Positions 1-7,006 of a DNA stretch of 14,294 bases are shown here, piece by piece; the stretch's first letter is position 1, and each line of letters begins with the position of its first letter. Under the pieces are notes generated by a model. The model saw nothing but the letters and a program-made list of their open reading frames with translations, was not told where the DNA came from and did no database searches. Both the position numbers and the translations under genes were made by a program. The DNA comes from an uncultured Methanomassiliicoccales archaeon. GTDB lineage: Archaea; Thermoplasmatota; Thermoplasmata; Methanomassiliicoccales; Methanomethylophilaceae. Where the stretch lies: positions 1 through 14,294 of the forward strand of contig CAKUXX010000020.1 in the NCBI GenBank assembly GCA_934702355.1, in the 5' to 3' direction.

Positions 1-56
1 CTCGAATGTCGAATACAGGCTCATTTCGACATAAGATGCTCTTGTTTTAAAGTGCA

Positions 57-1520
57 ATGAACTCAGAAGTCGTTATTTCAGGAAATATATTTCTAACAAT
101 TATTGACGGAAGCATAATCACCAACACAAGCAGCAATAGTGCTGCATTTTTCATTGAACACGGTGCTGGAGTAACACTGAGGAATGTATATTGTGACGTA
201 AATGATGGGTCCGGGTTCTATCCCAAGGGCAATGCATCATATGTCGAAATCTATGATTCAAAGATCAATGCAGGTGTATATGCAATCGGAACAAATGCCA
301 ATAAGGTGGATAACTATGGAGTGAGGATTGTCATAGAGAATTCGGAGCTGAAGTCTTCGATTTCAGGTAATGACAATTGTACTGTGATAATCAATGTCGA
401 GGGGACCCTGAACATAAAGAATTCCACTATTACCGGCGGTAGGCAGTGTCTCATTGTTCGCGCAGGATCAGCAACTGTCGAGAATACAACTCTGAATTAT
501 GAAGGTTGCAGTATAAGCAGCGACGATCTCAAATGGAGGGATGGAAACAACATGGTATCTTCTGCTATTGTGGTTGGAAGTCTCAACAGTACTGAATACA
601 AGGCTAACGCATCCCTGAAAATCACAGACTCTTGCATCAATGCAGAATCTGGATCAAAAACCCTTGTGGTTGCTCAGGATGGAAAGAATGGACAAACCGC
701 ATCTGTAGTCATCGAGAACTCACCAACTGTAACCTCCAATGCATTCACTTGTAACGGGATCAGTTTCACTGCGGTCGACAAATCCCAGGTAAAAATAACA
801 GCGACTGTTGCAGATTCATCAGAAGCAATCAAGAGCGCACTTGACGTTGATGGATTTGTAAGCGTCATGTTACCTGCAGGAACATACACAGATGCATTAT
901 CTAATTTAAATGGTAAGAGTTTTGTAATAGGGTCCAATGGCGGTGTTCTCGATTTTACGAAAGCTACAGCACTTCATGATTGCAAGATCATATTCAATGG
1001 AGTTACACTCAGCTGGCCTAACACTAACTACAACGGAATCCAGCACATCTCATCTGTGGAATACATTTCTTGTTTGATCAAAGGCATGCCGTTCCTCTAT
1101 GGGGAGAATGAGGTATTCACAGATTGTAAGTTCGAACAGACGTCTGGAGAAGCATATAATCTTTGGACATACGGGGCGAAGAATGTTGAATTCAACAGCT
1201 GCACTTTCAATTGTGCAGGTAGGTCTGTTCTTATCTACAACGAAGGTAATAATGGTTCGAAGGTTAGTTTTGAAAATTGTAATTTTATTGCTTCCAATAA
1301 AGTAGATGGCAAGGCTGCGATTGCAATTGATAGTCGTCTTCTCAATACGGAGGACAAATGTTTCGAAGTAACAATCAAAAACTGCACTTCCACAGGGTTC
1401 GGTGTTGGAGCTAATAGTAATAGTTCATTGTGGTATGAGAAGAGTGGAGATAAATCCGTAATCATTGTAGATGATGTGACAGTTTGGAAGAATGGAGCAT
1501 CCATCAGTTCATCGAGTTAA
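57..1520 (+). CDS. Right-handed beta-helix (adhesin-like) surface protein, probably N-terminally truncated
   Basis: 487 residues from ATG 57. The protein is built of short beta-strand rungs rich in Asn, Thr, Ser and Gly (for example VIENSELKSS, LNIKNSTITGG, VSFENCNFIAS, VTIKNCTSTGF), the signature of parallel right-handed beta-helix or adhesin-like proteins common in gut methanogens and gut bacteria. Such proteins are normally exported and bind host or microbial surfaces. Here the N-terminus starts directly in beta-helix sequence with no hydrophobic signal peptide, and an in-frame TAA lies at 48-50, so the 5' part of a longer gene may be lost. There is no C-terminal anchor; it ends in a Ser-rich tail. 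The gene is clearly more AT-rich than everything from 1795 onward, suggesting transfer. A weak TATA-like ACATAAGATG (29-38) could allow leaderless expression from 57. Function beyond a surface or secreted beta-helix is not inferable. Confidence 0.7.
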   Translation: MNSEVVISGNIFLTIIDGSIITNTSSNSAAFFIEHGAGVTLRNVYCDVNDGSGFYPKGNASYVEIYDSKINAGVYAIGTNANKVDNYGVRIVIENSELKSSISGNDNCTVIINVEGTLNIKNSTITGGRQCLIVRAGSATVENTTLNYEGCSISSDDLKWRDGNNMVSSAIVVGSLNSTEYKANASLKITDSCINAESGSKTLVVAQDGKNGQTASVVIENSPTVTSNAFTCNGISFTAVDKSQVKITATVADSSEAIKSALDVDGFVSVMLPAGTYTDALSNLNGKSFVIGSNGGVLDFTKATALHDCKIIFNGVTLSWPNTNYNGIQHISSVEYISCLIKGMPFLYGENEVFTDCKFEQTSGEAYNLWTYGAKNVEFNSCTFNCAGRSVLIYNEGNNGSKVSFENCNFIASNKVDGKAAIAIDSRLLNTEDKCFEVTIKNCTSTGFGVGANSNSSLWYEKSGDKSVIIVDDVTVWKNGASISSSS

Positions 1521-1535
1521 TGTAAACTCTGAACA

Positions 1536-1593
1536 TTTCTTTTTACTGCAAATGGGGTGTGATTCAAACGAGGTCACGCCCCTGCAGGTTTTT
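1536..1593 (+). terminator. T-tract and hairpin terminator after the beta-helix gene
   Basis: TTTCTTTTT at 1536-1544 is a typical archaeal termination tract 15 nt past the stop codon. It is followed by GGGGTGTGA (1554-1562) pairing with TCACGCCCC (1574-1582), nine pairs including one G-T wobble, then a second T-run at 1589-1593. Confidence 0.5.
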
Positions 1594-1747
1594 GAAGAGT
1601 GGAAGTCCAGATGACCGTTTTAATGATAAATAGGTCGAATTGTAATATATACGGACTTTAAAAAATGGAAATCTAAGAAGTTCAGATTATTAACTATGCG
1701 GTGTGTTTCTCTGAATAGTTACCGGGAAATGGGGAATATCATTTATG

Positions 1748-1794
1748 TTATAATTTTCAATAAAAATTATAAGATATAATATAATTAACCCGTG
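1748..1794 (+). promoter_or_regulatory. Fic gene promoter with TATA box inside a 10-bp inverted repeat
   Basis: TTATAATTTT (1748-1757) and AAAATTATAA (1763-1772) form a perfect 10-bp inverted repeat with a 5-nt spacer. The TTATAA of the right arm (1767-1772) is centred 25-26 nt before ATG 1795, the right distance for a leaderless archaeal transcript, so this arm is the likely TATA box and the repeat may be an operator. Confidence 0.55.
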
Positions 1795-2832
1795 ATGAGA
1801 GCCTTCGACTACTCGTTCCTGAAGTCCATAACGATCGACACCGATCTTCTGAGCATCGCGATGGGGATAGAGCGTCTGAGGGAGAGGGATGCCAACCGCA
1901 TCGCATCGTTCCCCCGCACATATTCCGGCATGCGGTCCGCTGCGATGATGCAGTCGGTCTTCGGCTCCAATGCGATCGAAGGCATCTTCACAGGCGACGA
2001 CCGTCTGAGGGAGATCTGCATGAGGAAGGTCGAACCTGCAGGACGCAGCGAATCCGAGATCGCCGGCTACCGCGATGCGCTGGACGCGGTCCACAACGGG
2101 AATATGGGTCTCAGCACGGACATGATACGCGGCCTCCATCGGATCATGCTTTCCCACACCGGTGAGGAAGGAGGCCGGTGGAAGGACAGGGACAACTTCA
2201 TCGGACGCAGGAGGGCCGACGGCACCATGGAGATTCATTTCAAGCCCATGTCATGGGGAAATGTCCTCGATGCGATGGAGAGTCTGGTATCAGCATACAA
2301 GGCTGCGCGTCAGGATTCATCGGTCAACCGCCTGCTCCTCATACCGTGCTTCGTGCTGGACTTCCTCTCGATCCATCCGTTCCTGGACGGCAACGGCCGC
2401 GTCTCCCGGCTTCTGTCGCTGCACCTCCTGTATACGGAAGGGTATGACGTCGGCAGGTACGTCTCGTTGGAATCGATGATCTACAGGAACCGGCCGGACT
2501 ACTACAGATCGCTTGCGGAGTCATCGGTCGGCTGGGCCGACGGGACCAACGACTACATGCCGTTCATCCGGAACTTCCTCGATACGCTGTTCCTGTGCTA
2601 CAAGGAGCTTGATCGCAGGTTCGTCACTTCCGTAGGATCGAAGGACAACAAGGGGGCCAGGGTCGAGTACGCGGTGCTCAATGCCCTGTCGCCCATATCC
2701 AGGAGGGAGCTCCATGAGCTTCTTCCGGACATCAGCGACCCGATGATCTCGAAGGTCCTGGCCCGTCTTGTCGATGAAGGAAGGATATCGAAGCTTGGAT
2801 CCGGGCCGTCCACCCGCTACTACCGTAAATGA
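1795..2832 (+). CDS. Fic family protein with N-terminal inhibitory motif and C-terminal winged helix
   Basis: 345 residues from ATG 1795 (an in-frame GTG at 1792 is also possible; the TATA spacing fits 1795 without a leader). Fic enzymes transfer AMP or another nucleotide from a cofactor onto hydroxyl side chains of target proteins. The complete catalytic motif HPFLDGNGRVSR begins at residue 194 (His 194 catalytic, Asp 198 metal, Arg 202 and 205 phosphate contacts). The inhibitory-helix motif SNAIEG (residues 58-63, S-x3-E-G) lies before the Fic core, so this is a class II, self-inhibited Fic whose Glu 62 should block ATP. The last 60 or so residues look like a winged helix (SPISRRELHELL, ISKLGSG), possibly for DNA binding or autoregulation. 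No antitoxin gene is adjacent, consistent with internal inhibition. The target protein cannot be inferred. Base composition matches the downstream genes, not the AT-rich region before it. Confidence 0.9.
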   Translation: MRAFDYSFLKSITIDTDLLSIAMGIERLRERDANRIASFPRTYSGMRSAAMMQSVFGSNAIEGIFTGDDRLREICMRKVEPAGRSESEIAGYRDALDAVHNGNMGLSTDMIRGLHRIMLSHTGEEGGRWKDRDNFIGRRRADGTMEIHFKPMSWGNVLDAMESLVSAYKAARQDSSVNRLLLIPCFVLDFLSIHPFLDGNGRVSRLLSLHLLYTEGYDVGRYVSLESMIYRNRPDYYRSLAESSVGWADGTNDYMPFIRNFLDTLFLCYKELDRRFVTSVGSKDNKGARVEYAVLNALSPISRRELHELLPDISDPMISKVLARLVDEGRISKLGSGPSTRYYRK

Positions 2833-2901
2833 GGCGATCTGGACTCATCCAACGGGGCACAGTTCAAGATGGTATCATTTATGACCATAATTGGTCTAAG
2901 A

Positions 2902-2941
2902 TGATATCAAATCTGACCAGATCTGACTTGGATTGATATCA
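2902..2941. promoter_or_regulatory. Three evenly spaced palindromes upstream of the AAA/DUF4143 gene (candidate operator)
   Basis: TGATATCA occurs at 2902-2909 and again at 2934-2941, with the palindrome CAGATCTG at 2918-2925 exactly midway; the three centres are 16 bp apart. ATCTGAC is also directly repeated at 2911 and 2921. The right-hand palindrome overlaps the only TATA-like sequence close enough to ATG 2961, so a bound protein could block transcription. Candidate regulator: unknown, possibly the ATPase itself or the winged helix of the Fic protein. Confidence 0.5.
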
Positions 2942-2960
2942 TATCAGGTAATAACCTTTC

Positions 2961-4262
2961 ATGATAAGCATGGAGCGCGACATATTGGACGACCTTCTGA
3001 GATGGAAGGCCGATCCCGATCACAAGCCTGCGATGATTCGTGGGGTCCGTCAATGTGGCAAGACCTGGGCCATGAAGGAGCTCGGCAGGCACTATCCCGA
3101 CTGTGCGTATTTCAACTTCGAAGAGCAGAGGATAGGAGATTTGTTCGAGCAGGATTACTCCGTCGACAGGATAGTGAGGCTCCTCGGCGCTTTGAGAGGA
3201 AGGTCGATCGGTACCGACTGCCTCATCATACTGGACGAGATCCAGCTGTGCTCCGCCGCCATAACCGCGCTGAAATACTTCTGCGAGGATGGAAGGTACG
3301 ATGTCATCTGCGCGGGATCGCTTCTCGGGGTGAAGCTGATGACCACGTCGCCCCCGGTCGGCAAGGTCGATGATTTCACGATGTATCCGATGTCGTTCAG
3401 GGAGTTCCTCGTGGCTAACGGTCAGAAGATGGTCGTCGACACGATGGAGGACGACCCGTCGCCATCTGCAGTGGAGGTGTTCGCCGACAGGCTCATCCCG
3501 CTCTACAGGGAATATCTCGCCGTGGGGGGACTGCCGGAAGCCGTAGGTTCGTGGGCGGATCGGCACGACTCATCCGCCGTGGATTCGATCCTGAGGTCGT
3601 TGGCGGACAGGTACGTCCTTGACATAGTGAGATACGGGGACTTCAAAGTCAAGTCCAACGGGGAGCTGGTCTGGAGATCCATCCCGTCACAGCTTGCGAA
3701 GGACAACAACAGGTTCGTGATGGGGCACGTGTCCGAAGGCGTCAGGGCCAGGGACCTCTGGTCCTCCGTGGACTGGCTGGATATGGCCGGTCTCGCCCAT
3801 GCCGTTCCGATAACGGTCGGGACGGGTTCGGTGCCGTCAGTCCAATCCGACCTGTCGGCCTTCAAGCTGTACTGCTTCGATACGGGCGTGATGAGGGTCC
3901 TTGCGGACATCCCCTTCTCCGATGCGTTGATCGATTCCGACAGGTCCTCGCTGTACAGGGGCGCCATCGCAGAGAACTATGTGCTGTGCGAACTCCTCAG
4001 GATGACCGCGCACAGGATATGGTGCTGGAGGTCCGGTAATCGGGCCGAAGTGGATTTCTTGACGAGGTTCGACAGCGGACCCGTCCCGATAGAGGTCAAG
4101 GCGGGTGAGAAGGTGAGGGCCAACAGCCTGAAGGTGTATCTGGACAGCCACGAAGGCATGGGTGTGGTGGCATCCATGAATCCGCTTGCAAAGAAGGACC
4201 GCGTCCTGATGGTCCCGCTGTATGCATTCTGGCTGCTGCCGTCGATATTGAAGAAATCATGA
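2961..4262 (+). CDS. AAA ATPase with C-terminal DUF4143 (nuclease-like) domain
   Basis: 433 residues from ATG 2961 (ATG 2970 is an alternative). The N-terminal AAA domain has Walker A GVRQCGKT (residues 28-35), Walker B LIILDE (88-93) and a sensor-like CAGSLLG (117-123). The C-terminal DUF4143 part carries a PD-(D/E)xK-like pattern: Glu 363/Asp 365 in AEVDF, then Glu 378-x-Lys 380 in IEVKAG. The family is widespread in archaea and anaerobic bacteria, often in many genomic copies in accessory regions. Its biochemical role is not established; a nucleic-acid-acting ATPase is inferred from the fold. It lies 128 bp after the Fic gene with its own candidate operator, so it is probably a separate transcription unit. 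Both key motifs are intact, in contrast to the fragment at 13695-14234. Confidence 0.88.
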   Translation: MISMERDILDDLLRWKADPDHKPAMIRGVRQCGKTWAMKELGRHYPDCAYFNFEEQRIGDLFEQDYSVDRIVRLLGALRGRSIGTDCLIILDEIQLCSAAITALKYFCEDGRYDVICAGSLLGVKLMTTSPPVGKVDDFTMYPMSFREFLVANGQKMVVDTMEDDPSPSAVEVFADRLIPLYREYLAVGGLPEAVGSWADRHDSSAVDSILRSLADRYVLDIVRYGDFKVKSNGELVWRSIPSQLAKDNNRFVMGHVSEGVRARDLWSSVDWLDMAGLAHAVPITVGTGSVPSVQSDLSAFKLYCFDTGVMRVLADIPFSDALIDSDRSSLYRGAIAENYVLCELLRMTAHRIWCWRSGNRAEVDFLTRFDSGPVPIEVKAGEKVRANSLKVYLDSHEGMGVVASMNPLAKKDRVLMVPLYAFWLLPSILKKS

Positions 4263-4270
4263 AAGAAGAT

Positions 4271-4307
4271 CCGATGCGCACCTACAGCAGGCACGCATCG
4301 GTGTTTT
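4271..4307. terminator. Hairpin terminator between convergent ATPase and M50 genes
   Basis: CCGATGCG (4271-4278) pairs perfectly with CGCATCGG (4294-4301), with an inner CCT/AGG pairing in the loop, followed on the plus strand by TGTTTT. On the minus strand the hairpin is followed by the T-rich ATCTTCTTTC. It sits in the 50-nt gap between the two stop codons and can serve both genes. Confidence 0.6.
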
Positions 4308-4312
4308 CACCA

Positions 4313-4993
4313 TCAGGCCCAGTAGAGGTCGGGCATGAGGTAGATGGCGGCAAGCTCGATCGCGGCTACGCCTATCGCGCATGCCCAGATCGTGGTGTTC
4401 CATCTGATGATCTTCGAACCGTCCAGCGGGGGCACGGGGATCAGGTTGAACACGGCCAGGAATGCATTGAGGTTCGCTAGCAGGTAGAACGGCACCAGGA
4501 GGACCGTTCCGTTGAATGCGATCGTTCCGAGGATGGCGACGGCGGCGACGACGATGTTGACCGCAGGTCCCGCAATGCTGACCTTTCCGTTGGTCTTCTC
4601 GTCCATGTTGCCGGAGATGTAAACCGCACCGGGTGCGGCGAACAGGAATCCGACGAACGATGTGACCAGCGTGATGACCAGTCCCATGGGGAACATGCGG
4701 TACTCCGACCACAGTCCCGCCTTCTGAGCGACGAACTTGTGTCCGAGCTCATGGGTCATGAAGCTGAGGACGACCAGAAGGATGCTGAGTCCGAACAGTC
4801 CGGCGTATGCGGCGGCGTCCGACCCCAGGTGGTACCTGAAGTAGTTCATCGCGAAGCCTGTCCTGTACAGGATCGTGAATGCTATGGATAGGACGATCAC
4901 TGACACTATGATGTCCTTGATCTCCACTTGGCTGAACTTGGGCCTGCCGAATCCGGTGTTGATGCGGGTCAGACCGTCGTCGTAATCTTCCAT
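4313..4993 (-). CDS. M50 (site-2 protease-like) membrane zinc metalloprotease
   Basis: 226 residues from ATG 4993. The zinc-binding HELGH lies at residues 81-85 at the end of a hydrophobic helix. The second family motif, NLIPVPPLDG (183-192), supplies the third zinc ligand Asp 191. About six hydrophobic stretches (roughly 26-44, 63-80, 105-124, 141-160, 162-182, 200-220) make it an integral membrane enzyme that would cut substrates within the membrane. No PDZ or CBS domain is present, so this is the minimal archaeal form. The frame is open up to 5077, but ATG 4993 lies 26-27 nt from the TTATAA at 5017-5022, so the shorter start fits a leaderless transcript. Substrate unknown. It diverges from the PUA/PAPS-reductase-like gene and shares its promoter region. 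Confidence 0.88.
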   Translation of the reverse strand: MEDYDDGLTRINTGFGRPKFSQVEIKDIIVSVIVLSIAFTILYRTGFAMNYFRYHLGSDAAAYAGLFGLSILLVVLSFMTHELGHKFVAQKAGLWSEYRMFPMGLVITLVTSFVGFLFAAPGAVYISGNMDEKTNGKVSIAGPAVNIVVAAVAILGTIAFNGTVLLVPFYLLANLNAFLAVFNLIPVPPLDGSKIIRWNTTIWACAIGVAAIELAAIYLMPDLYWA

Positions 4994-5016
4994 GGACAGC
5001 CCATGTTTGCTCATGG

Positions 5017-5022
5017 TTATAA
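5017..5022. promoter_or_regulatory. Shared palindromic TATA box for divergent M50 and PUA-PAPS genes
   Basis: The only TATA-like sequence between the divergent genes is TTATAA within GGTTATAAAGG. Its centre is 26.5 nt from the minus-strand ATG (4993) and 34.5 nt from the plus-strand ATG (5054), so one box could serve a leaderless minus transcript and a plus transcript with a leader of about 8 nt. Confidence 0.55.
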
Positions 5023-5053
5023 AGGTGGACCATAATCGTACGGGACGATCCGA

Positions 5054-6982
5054 ATGGTACAGAAGAATGCAGCCCACGGCAAGGAATTCTGCAGATGGTG
5101 CGACCGCTGCGGGACGCTTCTTCTGGGTGAATCCTGCTCATGCTGCGGCTCCGAGGGACGCGAATTCCGCATCAACAGTCCTGGTGACATCCGTCCCTGC
5201 ATGGGAGACAGCATCGGGATGGTCCTGTCCCTGTTCCGCGAGGCATTCGGGACGTCCGAGCCTCTGGAGGGCAAGGCATTGTTCCTCAACAAGATCCCGG
5301 GCGAGGACAGGAACGACGAGCTCATCGCCGACGGAAGCGTCATCGCCACAGTGAGGTTCGACCTCAGGTCGGACCGCATGGTGCTGGAGCTCAGACAGCC
5401 CGGGGCAGATATGTTCGACAGATACGCCACCAAGAACATCGTCCGTTTCGGCGGGATGTCCGGGCATCTGAAAGGGAAAGTAGTTCCGGGATCCAACGTC
5501 ATCGAGGTCATCGGGGATTTTGACGAAGGTGCACCCCTCATCCTCAGGAAGGGTCAGAAGGTCGGACCCGGGATCGCGCTGGCGGCATCATCGGACATCG
5601 GGGGTGCGGAGCGTGCGGTCAAGATCCGCGACCTCAATGCGCCGGCAGAACATCACGACATCCCGAATGCGGATCTCGGAAGCTTCGTGGATGCCAACCG
5701 CGACCATATCAGACGCATCTCGAGGCGCGCGGTCAAGGAGATGAGGAGGTTCATCGACGAGAGGAACACCAAAGGTCTCCCAATAACGGTCTCGTTCTCC
5801 GGAGGGAAGGACTCCCTCGTGGCATACGGCCTGGCATCCCAGGTCGCGCAGTCGCCCGATCTTCTGTACATCGATACGGGTCTGGAGTTCCCCGAATCTG
5901 TCGACTATGTTCGCAGGTTCGCGGAGGCACACGGGAACAGGATCCATGTCGCCCACGGCAACGAGGGGTTCTGGGATAACGTGGAGGCATTCGGACCTCC
6001 GGCCAAGGATTTCAGATGGTGCTGCAAGGTATGCAAGCTCGGACCCATGACCGAGACGATATCCCGCGATTTCCCTCAGGGGACGATAACAGTCGAGGGG
6101 AACAGGAAACTGGAGTCGTTCGCCCGTTCGGAGATCGGACTTGTGACGAAGAACCCGTTCGTCCCCAATCAGATAAACCTCAACCCCATCCGCGACTGGT
6201 GTTCCGCGGAGGTCTGGGGATACATACTCCTGTTCGGTCTGGAGTACAATCCGCTCTACGACCGCGATTTCGAGAGGATCGGATGCTATCTGTGTCCGTC
6301 GTGCCTCACAAGCGAATGGAGGAACGCCGGACGCATCCATCCGGAATTGTATTCCAGATGGGAGGACCATCTCCGTGCATACGTGGAGTCCCGCGGACTT
6401 CCCGAGGAGTACGTCTCTCTCGGATTCTGGAGATGGAAGTCCCTTCCGCCCAAGATGGTCCAGATCGCTGAGGAGATGGAACTCGATCTGCGTCCGAAGG
6501 TCCAGACCGGACCGTCCATCAAGATGCTCAAGGGCGCATCGCCGTGCGCCGCGGGAGGATATTCCGTGGAAGCGGTGGTCACCGTACCCCGCGTCCGCGA
6601 CTTCTCATACACAGCCGATGCGCTGAGGACCGTTGGCGATACAAAATACTCGGATGAGTACGAGATCGCCCTTCTGAAGCTCCCCATAGGCAGGGCCAGG
6701 CTGTTCGGTGGAGGTCAGGTGTCCGTCAACGCCCCGGACGAGCGCAATGCGCGCACGGTCTTCGAACGTTCGGTCAAAGCTCTGATAAGGGCGATGATGT
6801 GCACCGAATGCGGGATCTGCGCTGAGGGATGTCCCCGCAAGGCCATCAGGATATCCGGCGGCATGAGGGTGGATCCTGTCCGCTGCAACTCCTGCGGAAG
6901 GTGCGAGAGGTCCTGCATGGTCGTCCATTATTACGACAAGCTTATGGACGGGATCCCCGAAGGCAGGACTCGCAAACGTTAA
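5054..6982 (+). CDS. Multidomain zinc-ribbon/PUA/PAPS-reductase-like protein with 2[4Fe-4S] ferredoxin tail
   Basis: 642 residues. A Cys-rich zinc ribbon (Cys 16, 19, 28, 31) comes first, then a PUA-like RNA-binding segment (about 75-190, ending in LRKGQKVGPGIA). A PP-loop ATP-pyrophosphatase domain follows with SGGKDS at 249-254. It includes a double cysteine at 323-324 and CYLCPSC at 411-417, i.e. CC-x86-CxxC, the spacing of the [4Fe-4S] ligands in APS-type reductases. The C-terminus is a two-cluster ferredoxin (Cys 583, 586, 589, 593 and 611, 614, 617, 621). Homologues in methanogens are annotated as phosphoadenosine phosphosulfate reductase family. The PUA domain and absence of sulfate-assimilation genes here suggest sulfur transfer or RNA modification instead (inference); the true substrate is unknown. 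The start is fixed by the TATA at 5017-5022 and the absence of a better upstream ATG. Cytoplasmic and probably oxygen-sensitive. Confidence 0.85.
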   Translation: MVQKNAAHGKEFCRWCDRCGTLLLGESCSCCGSEGREFRINSPGDIRPCMGDSIGMVLSLFREAFGTSEPLEGKALFLNKIPGEDRNDELIADGSVIATVRFDLRSDRMVLELRQPGADMFDRYATKNIVRFGGMSGHLKGKVVPGSNVIEVIGDFDEGAPLILRKGQKVGPGIALAASSDIGGAERAVKIRDLNAPAEHHDIPNADLGSFVDANRDHIRRISRRAVKEMRRFIDERNTKGLPITVSFSGGKDSLVAYGLASQVAQSPDLLYIDTGLEFPESVDYVRRFAEAHGNRIHVAHGNEGFWDNVEAFGPPAKDFRWCCKVCKLGPMTETISRDFPQGTITVEGNRKLESFARSEIGLVTKNPFVPNQINLNPIRDWCSAEVWGYILLFGLEYNPLYDRDFERIGCYLCPSCLTSEWRNAGRIHPELYSRWEDHLRAYVESRGLPEEYVSLGFWRWKSLPPKMVQIAEEMELDLRPKVQTGPSIKMLKGASPCAAGGYSVEAVVTVPRVRDFSYTADALRTVGDTKYSDEYEIALLKLPIGRARLFGGGQVSVNAPDERNARTVFERSVKALIRAMMCTECGICAEGCPRKAIRISGGMRVDPVRCNSCGRCERSCMVVHYYDKLMDGIPEGRTRKR

Positions 6983-6986
6983 AACC
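6976..6986 (+). promoter_or_regulatory. Weak TATA-like element overlapping the stop of the PUA-PAPS gene
   Basis: ACGTTAAAACC includes the TAA stop at 6980-6982 and is centred about 25 nt before ATG 7007. It could give the membrane-protein gene its own leaderless transcript; read-through from the upstream gene is equally possible. Confidence 0.3.
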
Positions 6987-7006
6987 TGTACGCGGTTAGC
7001 ACGGAC

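Larger units (their letters stand above)
1521..1794. other. AT-rich intergenic region without a gene
   Basis: No convincing coding sequence. It contains a T-tract (1536-1544) and a hairpin (1554-1582) that can end the upstream gene. A strong TATA-like stretch (TAATATATAC, 1642-1651) is followed only by a three-codon ATG-GAA-ATC-TAA. Two mutually exclusive short hairpins share bases around 1715: TTCAGA 1681-1686 with TCTGAA 1710-1715, and TAACTAT 1691-1697 with ATAGTTA 1715-1721. The promoter of the Fic gene lies at its right end. The TATA at 1642 could start a small RNA or a longer leader for the Fic gene; the sequence alone cannot tell. Confidence 0.6.

Noticed and set aside
2907..3566. 219-codon minus-strand open frame opposite the AAA/DUF4143 gene
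   Set aside because: The plus-strand gene has intact Walker motifs and a nuclease-like motif; the opposite frame has none.
1795..4262. Fic gene and AAA/DUF4143 gene as a toxin-antitoxin pair or a defence system
   Set aside because: The Fic protein carries its own inhibitory motif, the ATPase is not a known antitoxin, and separate promoters and a 128-bp gap argue against one operon.
5054..6982. Assimilatory PAPS reductase of a sulfate pathway
   Set aside because: No sulfate adenylyltransferase or sulfite reductase gene is nearby, and the PUA and ferredoxin domains are not part of the classical enzyme.
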